64,000 bases of DNA from Gliomastix tumulicola (taxonomy: Eukaryota > Ascomycota > Sordariomycetes > Hypocreales > Bionectriaceae): NCBI GenBank assembly GCA_001599755.1, contig BCHX01000008.1, positions 62,001 to 126,000 on the forward strand. Reading direction: 5' to 3'. The position numbers and the translations under genes were made by a program. Positions 10,036 through 20,436 of this stretch are shown here, piece by piece. The notes beneath the pieces were generated by a model. It worked only from the letters and a program-made list of their open reading frames with translations. It did no database searches and was not told the origin of the DNA. The first letter of the stretch is position 1; each line of letters starts with the position of its first letter.

Positions 10036-12003
10036 ATGGCCTCAATATTCTCCTACAATTCTTTGGAACCGGGGGAGATTAGGCTGCTAGTTCTAGGCCC
10101 AGGCTGCAGCACAGTCCCTCTGTCCGGTTCCCTTATTACCGCACGACTTGATCCTGAAGGGGCCGAAATCCCGCAATATGAAGCCATTTCTTATACATGG
10201 GGTGATCAAACGGATCCCGATATGATTGCATTGCACCCAGCCACTGCTCTGTCTTGCGCGGATCAGCCTGGCCGCCAGCATGAGGAGATCATCCGCGAAC
10301 ACAAAACGATCTCAGTTGGCCGCAATCTGGGCGCTGCGTTGCGTAAGCTGCGCTATGAGACAGAGCCGAGGGTCCTCTGGGCCGATTCGATGTGCATCAA
10401 TCAGCAAGATGCGGACGAACGAGCTGCGCAAGTCCGTCGGATGGGTGACATATTTGCTCGTGCACGGCGTGTTGTTGCCTGGCTAGGCCCGGAGGATGCG
10501 GAAAGTCCCTTGGCTATCAGGACATTTAAGGACCTTGCCGCCAACATAGACTTCACGAACCATGAGCAGGATCTGATGTCCTATAGTATACGGGCGAAAC
10601 CGGGCACGTCTGATGCCTTTGTCTCCCCCAGCAAAGACCTGCCCCTATCTGAAGCGCAATGGAAGGCAATCCAGTGCTTCCTACAGCGGAGCTGGTTCCG
10701 GCGACTATGGGTTCGTCAGGAGCTTGCGCTCGCGGGCGCGGATGCTATATGTGTTGTTGGCGATGATAGCCTCCCATGGACGCACCTCTCAGCCGCTTTA
10801 GAGCTGATTGCTACCAAGCGGGCGCTGGCTATGAACCCACTTCACACATCCGTCGACTTCTTTACGGCGAGAAGCCTCTCATACATGAAGCATCAAAGGG
10901 ACTTTGCCACACTCGTCGCCTTCACACACTTTTGTGAAGTCACCGATCCGAGGGATCGTGTATATGGCCTGTTGGGCCTTGCGTCTGGGGATTTGACCAG
11001 AACCATCCCGATTGACTACTCTAGACCAATCAAGAAGGTCTATCGGGATGCCTTGTCGGCCGTCTCATATTGGCACCAGAGTACAATCCTCCTTTCCTTC
11101 TGTAACTCTGCGACGAAGCCAACCTGGATTCCGGATCTAGACCGGGTTCGTCATTTGCGGCCGATTATATCTGGCTGGTCAGCACTCGCCACGCCTGTGA
11201 GAGCACAGAATTTGAGCGAGACACATGCAGAGGCCTATGCAATCCGATGCGACGTCATTGGCGAACTCTTGGGGCCAACTGAAGGGGACGACTCCTTACG
11301 GGAGCTCTGGACTGTCCTAGTCGATGCAGCGATTCGATATCTCGGTCCAAATCCCGAAGCGTGGACACTGGATAAAGTGAAAGAATTCTGCCTTGCTGTG
11401 ATGGCGAGAGACCATGAGGTTCAGCCTCCCTTCATAGACACTCTCAAGGCCAATCTAGCATCGTGGGTGAGCGAACTCAAGGGCGAGTCTGGAAAGACGC
11501 AGGCATACAACGATGTACAGTTTCTCCCGTTCGCCTATTACCTTCGCGGACGTTGCTTGTACATGACAAAATCAGGATGTATAGCGCTTGCTCCACGAGG
11601 CTGTCAGCCTGGGGATCTTATGTGTGTCTTTCTTGGAAGCAATCTTCCCTCTGTGCTTCAGGATGCGGGTGATGGCACCTGGGAGATTAAGGGCCCGACA
11701 TGCCACCCTGCATTCTACGAAGGCGAAGCCGTCGTGGGTAGGCTGCCAACAGGCTGGAGAATGAGGATCGTAAGTCGCGTTGGCAAACCTGTCTTCGAGG
11801 GCCCAGATGGGTCGCGGCAGCGTCTTGATCCTCGAATGGATAATATACCCCTGCCGCCAGACTGGGAGCTACGTTGGACAAAAGACGGCATCCCATTCTG
11901 GTACACTGCGGAGGAGGATCGGTGGACCACCCTTGACCCGAGGTTATCAATGGAGGAGTTGCAGAAGAGAGGAGTAAAGGTCGAGCGATTTGTCTTGACC
12001 TAA
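10036..12003 (+). CDS. HET-domain protein with two C-terminal WW-like repeats
   Basis: A single uninterrupted frame of 655 residues. The N-terminal third holds the hallmarks of the heterokaryon-incompatibility (HET) domain: YEAISYTWGD (48-57), RNLGAALRKLR, LWADSMCINQQD and a trailing VAWLGP. DPRDRVYGLLGLASG follows, as in many HET proteins. The C terminus carries two 33-residue units, RLPTGWRMR...RLDPRM (about 569-601) and PLPPDWELR...TTLDPRL (about 605-637), each with the LPxGW start and DPR end of a WW domain. HET proteins trigger or modulate programmed cell death after non-self recognition; WW domains bind proline-rich peptides. The combined role is inference. The start is the first ATG in frame (CCAGATGGCC). 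Confidence 0.88.
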   Translation: MASIFSYNSLEPGEIRLLVLGPGCSTVPLSGSLITARLDPEGAEIPQYEAISYTWGDQTDPDMIALHPATALSCADQPGRQHEEIIREHKTISVGRNLGAALRKLRYETEPRVLWADSMCINQQDADERAAQVRRMGDIFARARRVVAWLGPEDAESPLAIRTFKDLAANIDFTNHEQDLMSYSIRAKPGTSDAFVSPSKDLPLSEAQWKAIQCFLQRSWFRRLWVRQELALAGADAICVVGDDSLPWTHLSAALELIATKRALAMNPLHTSVDFFTARSLSYMKHQRDFATLVAFTHFCEVTDPRDRVYGLLGLASGDLTRTIPIDYSRPIKKVYRDALSAVSYWHQSTILLSFCNSATKPTWIPDLDRVRHLRPIISGWSALATPVRAQNLSETHAEAYAIRCDVIGELLGPTEGDDSLRELWTVLVDAAIRYLGPNPEAWTLDKVKEFCLAVMARDHEVQPPFIDTLKANLASWVSELKGESGKTQAYNDVQFLPFAYYLRGRCLYMTKSGCIALAPRGCQPGDLMCVFLGSNLPSVLQDAGDGTWEIKGPTCHPAFYEGEAVVGRLPTGWRMRIVSRVGKPVFEGPDGSRQRLDPRMDNIPLPPDWELRWTKDGIPFWYTAEEDRWTTLDPRLSMEELQKRGVKVERFVLT

Positions 12004-12593
12004 GCTCACATTCTTGCCATTAGCTTCATTAGGTGCCAAACTCCAAGCTCCCAATGCTCCGGTTTGAATTCGAGCGACTTCGGGTGGTTCCCTTGAACTA
12101 CGTTATGGATAAGTGGTGACTGTCGATGCCGACCTGAGTATCGTAATCCTGTGCAGAACATGGCAGCTGACTATGGATGGCCCGGTGAGAGGTAGTATGA
12201 CACTAGGCTTGGGCACTATATGCCTTAATCCTGGCCATTCTGCGAGGGGGCTGCATTGACTGAATATCATTAATATCCTGACTGCCAAATATGACATCAA
12301 AGCGTAAGTTGCGAATCTGAAAGACCGATTTGCAGGTTCAGTGGGATAGCTGGCCAGAAAAACAAGGCGACTGCAGCTTAAATGCATGTCTTGAAGTACC
12401 CTTTGTGTTGCAATCTCCGGATCTATGTAGGAGAGGAGACTTTTGAGATTTTCATCTATTACACTAATTTTCGCTGCGAGCAGCCGTGAGACTTTCTCGA
12501 GTGCTACATAGATGGCGATGATTCGAAGAGAGAAGATGATCAGTACAGTAGGTCCTGTGGAGCGCTTCCCACCATTGAGATGTGATAGCCATC
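12004..12593. other. Convergent 3' interval
   Basis: 590 bases between the ends of the HET gene and the minus-strand phosphatase gene. A 164-codon minus-strand frame (12103-12597) has no ATG start at its 5' end and no recognisable domain, so I leave it out. Confidence 0.45.
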
Positions 12594-14825
12594 TCAAGCA
12601 TACTGCCCACGATAAGTGTCAAAGACATCCGATGCCACGCGACTTTTTCCACCCTTCAAAGACCCGCTAGCAACACGGCCACCGGCAACAGGGCGTGACA
12701 GACTGTTTGAACCCGCCGCAACTGTGAAGTTGGCCAAGGAGATCTCAAGACCATTCTGGGTATGAAGCTCCGGGGTACCGAAGTATTCAGCGCTCGCCTC
12801 TGTTGGGGTTAGCTGGAGTTCAAAATAGCCTCGATAGAAAAGCTCATTCCATTGCAATTCGCGGTTGCGGGGAGCCGAAGTGAAAAGCTCGCTGGCCTGA
12901 TTGGCGAGGGTCAGATTGACAGTTGCACCCAGTATACTCGGAGATGATATAGCAGAGCCAACAAACTCAACACCCACAGCACCCTTGCCGGTGTCTGGAT
13001 CGTAGGGATGCTCGTCGTTGCCTTGCCATGCCAGGTCGGAGACCCACGATGTATGGATATCTCCAGCAATGAAGATGTTGTTGGTGATGTTGTTATCGTA
13101 CATCGTCTTCAATGTCCGATTGCGATTCGCCGAATAGCCATCCCAAGAGTCGAGATTCATCGTACTGTCAGCCGTGCCAACAAGAGCCCCGGGGAGATCC
13201 AGGTGTGTGAAAACGACTTGGCTGCCAACAACACGCCATGTTGCTTCACGGTTAGATGACCGCTTCAGCTCTCCATAGAACCAATTCTCTTGACGAGAAC
13301 CCATGAGCGATCGGCCCGTGTCGTCATGAATTTGCTCAATATATTGCTTATTCCAATAGAGGTCGGTGATGCTGCGATCGTAATTGCGAGTATCCAGCAG
13401 AATGATGTCGGCAAGCTTGCCAATTTTGAAGCTGCGCCAAATACTTCACCGCATATTGTCAATAATATGATCCCCTGACTTGCGAAATTTCACTGCATAA
13501 GTGTCTGCTCACCGAAGGTTGTCATCCATCTCGACTTGGCTTTCCAAGCAACGTCAGCCTGTGCCAAAAGATGGTGCAGTCTTGGGACTTCCACAAACCG
13601 GATTGGCATCCACTCGAAGTAAGCGCGGACGGCATTCATCTTGCGCTGGTCTACACTTACGCCGCCATCTGCTACGAAAGATGCTTCGGTATTGTTGAGT
13701 TCGGCAGATCCATCACGGTACGCGTTATCTGCAACCTCTGCACGCCCGAGGATGTCAACGAGAGTCCGTCCACGTGACGCAAGGGGCCTTACCATGGTCA
13801 TCCCAAACAGCAATCCAAGGGTATCGCTGATGACTGGCTGCCAGATCCGAATCGGTTTTGTATGTAGCGTGCCGTCTCCGATAGTCGTAAAGGGTATAGA
13901 GTTGGCGATCTGGCTGGGGAATGCGACCGATGGAGGTACCATCACCGTATTCTTTGTTTGCGTATTCATAGATGTAGTCACCCAAATGGACGACATAATC
14001 CACAGAATCCTGCTTTCCGTCAGATACATGTGCACTGTCTTTGCGTAAGCCGTGATCAGCAAACTTACTTTGCGTACAGGATTTCCGTAAGCACCGAAGA
14101 ATCCCATAGCTATAATGCAAAATGTTAATCGCTCTTCCAAGCTCAATCTCAAGCGAACCAAAGGGAATTGCGTACGATAGTTGGAACACGAGTAGACGGC
14201 TAGTCTGATGCGGTCAACATCCTCGTCGGCGTTTGGGATGGTCTTCGTTCTCCCCAGGGGACTCCTTATTGAGGAATTGCAGACGTTGAATTGATAATAA
14301 TAATCGGTAAATGGCTTGAGACCCTTGGCCTCGACCTGCAGAAATCTGAGCGCACATCTGACCCAGGAGAACGAAAATACTGACCTTGACAGTCCAATCA
14401 ATATCAGATGAGGTGTAGGCGACGCCTGAGTCCACGACATGACTGAGACACTTGTTTGTGGCAACCTTCCACTCGATACAAGCAGGGTGGTCCGAAGCTT
14501 TGACATATGTCTCCGTTTCATGGTCGAATAAGGGCACATCGCCGCTGACCGTCACATTAGACTTGTCATTATCGTCTGTCGGAGCCGCTCTAGTCCAGAG
14601 GATCACGGAATCCGCATAGGGATCACCACTGGCGACGCCATGCGTGAAGCGCAATCCAGTAGGAACTTCCGCATTCGACGGATCTCCTCGCTTGACGACT
14701 TTGTGGATGGCGATTCCGAGCCCGGGGTGGTTTTCCGAAGGACTGCGGTAGTTGATATTCTTTGCCCAGCTCGCGCTCGTAACCTTGACCGAGGCGGCCA
14801 AGTAGAGAAGAAGTTGAACCCTCAT
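12594..14825 (-). CDS. Secreted PhoD-like phosphatase / alkaline phosphatase D
   Basis: Seven exons on the minus strand: 14385..14825, 14176..14335, 14069..14109, 13793..14009, 13599..13737, 13513..13539 and 12594..13443, giving 624 residues. Introns are 49-69 bases. MRVQLLLYLAASVKVTSA is a signal peptide. Next is a PhoD N-terminal domain (GVASGDPYADSVILWTR), then the metallophosphatase core: AVYSCSNYPMGFF, VVHLGDYIYEY, IAVWDDHEVADN, LLDTRNYDR, and FIAGDIHTSWVSDL. These match the metal-binding blocks of PhoD phosphodiesterase/alkaline phosphatases, which release phosphate outside the cell. Every junction restores a family-conserved peptide, for example MPIRQVEMDDNLRIW across the 27-base exon. 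Two introns end in AAG rather than CAG/TAG. CACGTG boxes upstream suggest phosphate-starvation control. Confidence 0.88.
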
Positions 14826-14893
14826 AGTGCCGACACAATCATTCGCTACGAGGGCTGTCCGTCTTGGCCCTGGCCTAAGGCACTCGACTAGTC

Positions 14894-14899
14894 TTTATA
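14894..14899 (-). promoter_or_regulatory. TATA box of the PhoD gene
   Basis: TATAAA on the minus strand, about 70 bases before the ATG at 14825. Confidence 0.45.
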
Positions 14900-14966
14900 C
14901 ATCTACCAGGACGGACAGGATATAACTGGGCGGTTGAGCGGCTTTGGATGGGCAGAAATTGTTTGG

Positions 14967-15002
14967 CACGTGGCTTGTAACGCCGATGCGTGGAAGCACG
15001 TG
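14967..15002. promoter_or_regulatory. Two CACGTG boxes upstream of the PhoD gene
   Basis: CACGTG occurs at 14967-14972 and 14997-15002, 142-177 bases before the phosphatase start codon. CACGTG is the core site of the bHLH phosphate regulators Pho4 (yeast) and NUC-1 (Neurospora). Two boxes 24 bases apart before a phosphatase gene make phosphate-starvation control likely, although other bHLH factors bind the same core. Confidence 0.55.
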
Positions 15003-16559
15003 TCTGCTAATAGAGAATTTAATTGAAGCAGATCTATGGCGCATATTTCTTCTTCATTAGCGAAAGTCAAAGCCGTCATTCAATCGGCGATTTTGCCCCT
15101 TTTTCACTAGAGTGAGAGACATAGCGGGGAGTGTCTTAAAGGCAGAGGGAAGTGAAGCGAATCAGCACTCCCGTAATGGAGCGTAAGACAAAGACGACAA
15201 GACTGGAAATCGTCGCCGAGATTGCACAGAGGATTGCACCATTCGGTGTTGGCATCAATGGGAGCCAGCCAATTGCGAACGCGAGCCACAGCACGTGGCT
15301 ACGCCCTCAACCATGCAATTAACTGCCATCCTCCTGGAGTTATCCCCGTGTCAACCGGCCCACGATTGTCCGCACCTTTCGGTACTGACGGGAAACCAGT
15401 AAACCCGGTGCTTACCCTCTTAAAAGGACCACATTATTAATCACCCTCGTCGGAGTGGCTTCGAAGCTCGCCCCCTTATCTCTGCATTGGCTGTATATGG
15501 TCAACCCCTCCCTCAGAATGAACTCAAAGACATTACGCAGGGGAGGGGGGTCTTTGGCCTATATTGCCGAGATGAAGCCGACCATTTCGGAACAGAATGC
15601 AGTATTTATTCGCAACTCGGTAGCCATCTCCAGCAACACTCGGGAGCAGTTGTCGCATATGGGCATTAAAATGCTGTAGCCTGCTGCCATCGTGTGCACC
15701 CAATGAACAAGCTCGGCCGCAGCTTCACTGGCATTAGCCTTCCGCTTAGGGCCGCGCGGATGACCATGTGGAAGCCAGGAAGTACTACCTTGAGACCGTC
15801 GAGGACTACAGTCGAACTATCAATGTCAGTAAGTAGCCAATCTATGCTCCCATTTGGAAGGGTGCAAGTACCTCGTCATCGGCATCCCATCGGTGGTTGT
15901 TTGTCTTGCTGTCCATGTTTATGAAGGTGTTGTTTATGGAGCATGCCTCGGCTCGACACTTTGGCTGCAGAATTGGGGAATAGTTGCGGTTACCGACTTT
16001 GATTGTACTCTCCTTTGTGTTGATTCTGACATTGCTCACCTGTTCATCATTCAGAGATGCGCCGTTTCAGGCAGCGGTTCTTTCTGGCCCTTAGATGGCC
16101 TCTTTTCTAGAGGAAGGACCCAACCGCCGTCCTTTATGCAGGTCGGTTTGTCAGTCTTAATAAGGTAGCCACACCAAAGGCATATCTCGCGACTAGTCTT
16201 GTCAATGTTGTGTGCTGAGGGGCGAGTAATTGTGTTTATCCTCAATGCCGGATGGGGTTTTCTTGTCTGCGGCAGTGCGAGCTCTTACTTCCTTTTTTGT
16301 CTGCTTTCTGAACAAAGGAATTGTGCGTCACCTTCTCGTTGGCGATGCCGGACTTCATAACATTGTACTAGAAGCTTCAGTGCTAGCTTGGATGCAAGTT
16401 CTGAGTAGCCTTAAGTGTCATATCGTACCAGACGCTGTCGGCTAGAGCCCTCTCTCCCATGACTTGAGTTCAAAGAGACTCGAAGTGCTCAAGTAAGCCA
16501 TCGAGGGTCCAGCCCTCAGAACATGTCTGCACTCAGCCAAGAGCCTCCACGATAATCTA

Positions 16560-17337
16560 GTCCCGGCCATTAATCCGGTCGCAATCATCCTCGTTACAGT
16601 CGTATTAGTGCCCCTCGCCCCGGCACCATGATATGCTTCAAGGACGTTGAAATGGAGACAGAACTTGTGGGAGGCTCACGTGTGTATATTATGTTTAAGG
16701 CCATCTCTGATATCGGTGTTCTTATTTGCGAAGTGCATGAAGAATATAATTGCATCAGGGTTCGCCAACGATCTAGCAGACGGACGCTTATACTCGGCCG
16801 ATATATGCTAGCAGACGGACTCGTCGGTCCTCGATGACGGATTCCGGTCCTTCTCCAGCTGGCACTCCTCTATTAGCGCTACTGGGCTATTTAACTTGAC
16901 GCTCTTCATCGCAAGCAAATTATCCATCGGCTTTTCCACCATCCCCTCTACATGGCAAGGCAGTTACCATGAATGGCGGTCCCAAGCGTTAGATAAGGAG
17001 GCCGATATGGTCGGCCATGGCTCCGAATCCCAATATTATCTATCTCTACCTCCTCTTAGCACTCGTGCTCGCGCCCTTTGCTCTGGCAGTCTACATTAGT
17101 TGTTCACGCTGGTTTGACTACAACCATGACGGCTTCAACATACTTTTCACGTCTTTCATGGGCATTGTTGAAGCCATTTTCAATTTCCAATTCTACCACT
17201 CATCTAGTTCTCAAGGTTCTGGGAGAATGCAGAGACCAAGGTCACTAGGTGGAGCTTTCTGGAGCCGTGTTATCGACTCGAGCTATGTGGGCAATGCGGC
17301 CTATGCGGAGTCAAAATGGCACCAGGACCTTAGTTGA
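16560..17337 (+). pseudogene. Decayed PAP2-family lipid phosphatase (DPP1-like)
   Basis: One frame gives TLKWRQNLWEAHV, then SLISVFLFAKCMKNI, then QTDSSVLDDGFRSF and HSSISATGLFNLTLF, matching successive blocks of fungal diacylglycerol pyrophosphate phosphatase. That frame is broken by TGA at 16629 and TAG at 16809. The C-terminal part follows one frame away from about 17017: ALAVYISCSRWFDYNHDGFN and LFTSFMGIVEAIFNFQFYH. Catalytic motifs are damaged: the PSGH block reads SSWH at 16854-16865, and the SRxxxxxHxxxD block ends in Asn instead of Asp. The 5' limit is approximate. An intact copy would hydrolyse lipid phosphates in a membrane; this copy should be inactive. Confidence 0.75.
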
Positions 17338-17937
17338 TGAGACCGAGATCGGCCGTTAGGATCGGGCAGCACCGCTTCCATGCCTACAATAGCCACGGCC
17401 AGATGACTTACAGCTTCTAAGTGATGAGGTGATGAAAGTTAGTATGTCACATACGTCTCATATTCGAAAGGACGATAAGCTATGTATCTAAAAAAGAAAA
17501 GAAAAGAATTCTAGTATGCAAGTCTAAGCTTCTAATTAGTCTCCGAAGGGCTAACGGCTACTATTTTGAAGTGGCACATGACCTCGTTGACTAGGCATGC
17601 GCCTTTCACACATCAGCATGAGTCCTGCGCGCGCGTCGATCGCATTGACAATAACGACGTCACGACCCAAGTGTATGGTAGGGCAGTAGCCTGTGTGATA
17701 GAGTCTGGGTGGGCAATAAAGGCTGGCGCGAGCCGGTTTTCCGAGTCCACCCATAGATACCAGAGCGGAGAAACTAGTACTAGTATCACCCACCGTCTTC
17801 TCTTCACCCTTATCTCTTTGTGCCAGGGAGTTGGAGATAACACGGCCTGGCGCGCCAAATAAATACCTCGATGTGAAACATGAGCATGAAACAAAATCAC
17901 AGTCCTGCACTTTCACACGTTGAACTCATAAGAAGAT
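17338..17937. other. Intergenic stretch upstream of the Zn2Cys6 gene
   Basis: 600 bases between the PAP2 relic and the regulator's start codon. It has an A/G-rich run near 17491-17510 and a pyrimidine-rich stretch near 17790-17820, both common in fungal promoters. No coding sequence is recognisable. Confidence 0.45.
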
Positions 17938-20294
17938 ATGGAGACCAGCTCAACAACTCTGCGCAAGGCAACGGCGTTAGGCAAGACTGGCAGTGTTGCT
18001 TGCATACGTTGCCGTCAAAAGAAGAAGCGATGTGACCAGAAACTCCCTGTCAGTATATTCGCAGTGATACGCAGAGGTAACGATTGTGATAACACGTATC
18101 GATGACTAGAATTGCCGTTTATGCGAGCTGGCTGGTGTTTCTTGTCTTGCCTATGATCACGTCACAAAGAGACAAGTGCCGCGAAGGTTGGTTCTACTTT
18201 GGTTACAATCCGGCTAGGAGCACGCGAGTTGTCTGGAAGGTTTTGACTGACCGTGCTGTATAGCTACGTCAATGATCTTGAGCAACGCATCGCTCTCCTC
18301 GAAAAGGGATTGCAGCAACAGAAACAGCATGGTAGAGGAGACTACGGGATGAAACCGACGGCTGAAGGACAGTCGAACTGGCTTTCAGACCGACCGGAAG
18401 GGCACCGACAAGATGTCCTTCCTCGCACAGGCAATCCTGCTGCCGAGGTACAGCGTACTCTGGAGAGAATATCTGCTGCGACGCGCCCAGCGGCGGCCCC
18501 TCGCGAGCTCGAGTTTTCCAAAACCCTTTTTCGATGTCTCTTGGCCGACAAATCTCCTGCAAGCGCCACTGGTGTGCCGCCGTTGGAGAGGCACGGCCAG
18601 ACAGTAGCTGGCCTGGTAGGCGATCTAGGGTCTGACATAGTATCTCTCCCCAGTCGTGATAGAGCCAACCACCTCATCGACGCCTACTTTCAATTTGCCA
18701 ACCTGTGCATGCCTTTGCTTCATGAAGGTAGCTTCCAAGCACGTGTGAGTATGCTCTATGAGATGCCTCACACCATCGATTTCAACAATATCCACACCAC
18801 GACAGAAGCCAGGCTTGCCCTCTTCTTCTTGTTTGAAACGTTCGGGATAGCAACCCTTTTGATGCAGAAGCAAGACCTGCTCAAGATCCCCACGTGGCTA
18901 GCAGATCGCTACCATAACGTCGCCATGGCAGCGCTCAGTGAGGCTGGGTTACCGGATGGCGTGCTGGGGGTGCAAGCACTTACTCTCACGGCTCAATACT
19001 CCTACCACCATGCAGTTCTGCAAGATGCCTGGCGCATTGTTGGCTGGGCGCTCCGCCTTGCCGTTGAAGTAGGATTGCATCGTGATCCTCCTCCTGCGGA
19101 AACACCGAATCCTCTTAGTCTTGACTCGATGAGGCGGGCCTTCTGGGTGGCCTACTCCATGGATCGCAACCTGAGCCGATCAAATTTGAAACCCCTTTTC
19201 CTTTCGGATGGGGCTATCACAGCCAAAGTGAGTGTTGCTCTTTCCATTTTTGAATTTGAATCTCGAGACTGACTTGCCGTCAAATCACCTAGTTCCCAAG
19301 CGCTATGCAGGACAGATACATAACGGCAGACGGAATCAGTTCGTCAGAGTCAAATATCTCAGCGCTCAAGCTCGTCAGTCTTCACCTGCTTCGATACCGC
19401 CTCGTCCAGTCCGAGATTCACACGGTGTTATATCAACCGCTCCCTGTCCCTTTTACTACCACGGACATGGGCCCATGGCGGGTAAAGATGCAAGCGGCTC
19501 TCGACAACTGGTATCAGAGTGTTCCATCAAACACAAGCCCGAATACGCTGGAGAAGACATTCATCGAGACGTTTGAGGTCACGTACAATACTGGTGTAGT
19601 CCAGTTCTGTCAACCCACACAAAACAGTCCAACCCCCAGTTCAGAATCACTTGTTCGAGGCACACAAGCGGCCACGCGTGTGATACAACTGTACCGGAAA
19701 TTCTTCAACGAACATAAGTTGACGATTTACTGGCAAGCGGTAGAGAGCCTCCGTTCAGCGGGCACCTTGTTGTTGTACGGGTACACTCATTCGTCAGAAG
19801 TCCGGGACCGCATCACGTTTCCAGATCTTCAGTCTATAACTCAGACTTGCTCTTCTGTCTTGTGGGCAATGGTGGAACATTATCCTGCGGCGAAGGCGAC
19901 ACGAGACGCCTTTGACATCATAGCAACGGACGTTCTTGCAGATATCAGCAGGAGCTTTCTATCGCGGGATCTAGACTCGCACACTTCCGTTCCGGACGAT
20001 GGCAACGAGAATGGCAGTAAAAACACGGGCAACACCCCGGCGCGCACTCAGTCACACCAGTCCTCACACCTGCTCAGCCGTAAAACTGGCTCAACTGTGA
20101 ATCAAGAGACACAGCCAAGAACAGATGTCGGGGACTCACTAGGACCGCCGTCGCCCGAGAGCACGGAATTGGCCCCGGGATCAAATGAAGGGCAAAGCGA
20201 TTTCCCATTTATGTACGATGACTTTGATAGTATGTCTATGATTTGGGAAGCCATAACGAGCTTCGATGATGCGTTTGCACCAGCGTGGATTTGA
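17938..20294 (+). CDS. Zn2Cys6 fungal transcription factor
   Basis: Exons 17938..18048, 18110..18186, 18264..19227 and 19293..20294 give 717 residues; introns are 61, 77 and 65 bases. The DNA-binding cluster CIRCRQKKKRCDQ (exon 1) is completed by CRLCELAGVSC in exon 2, giving C-x2-C-x6-C...C-x2-C-x5-C; two introns interrupt this region. A coiled coil (YVNDLEQRIALLEKGLQQQK) should give dimerisation. The middle homology domain follows: FQFANLCMPLLHEGSFQ, ALRLAVEVGLHRDPP, MRRAFWVAYSMDRNLS. The C-terminal tail is acidic and Ser/Asp-rich (MYDDFDSMSM), a likely activation region. It lies 142 bases from the oxidase gene, which points the other way, and probably controls the oxidase-permease pair; that link is inference. 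Confidence 0.9.
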
Positions 20295-20436
20295 GGCTGG
20301 CAATTGAATCTTTGAGGGGAGACATACTGCCAAAGGGGCTGTTGAACTGGTTGGTTTTTCGGTCTCCATGTAGATTTAGCATGAGTCATGTAGAACAGGC
20401 CACTATCTCATGAAGCACGGATATGCTAAGGTTTGC

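Larger units (their letters stand above)
14826..16559. other. Long interval without an intact gene
   Basis: The first 200 bases are the PhoD promoter. Beyond that, frames on both strands are short and broken. A plus-strand stretch at 15762-15830 reads DDHVEARKYYLETVEDY, which looks coding-like, and minus-strand frames at 15842-16039 and 16051-16245 have plausible composition; I recognise none of them. The interval may hold decayed gene pieces like the PAP2 relic that follows. Confidence 0.4.

Noticed and set aside
12103..12597. 164-codon minus-strand frame after the PhoD stop
   Set aside because: It opens with TTG; no family resemblance; lies in a convergent 3' interval.
13490..14539. Long minus-strand frame of 349 codons within the PhoD locus
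   Set aside because: It mixes PhoD exons with out-of-frame intron readthrough; the seven-exon model explains the conserved blocks better.
17017..17337. 106-codon frame with a hydrophobic segment, as a small membrane protein
   Set aside because: It is the C-terminal part of the PAP2 relic, with upstream blocks in a neighbouring frame.
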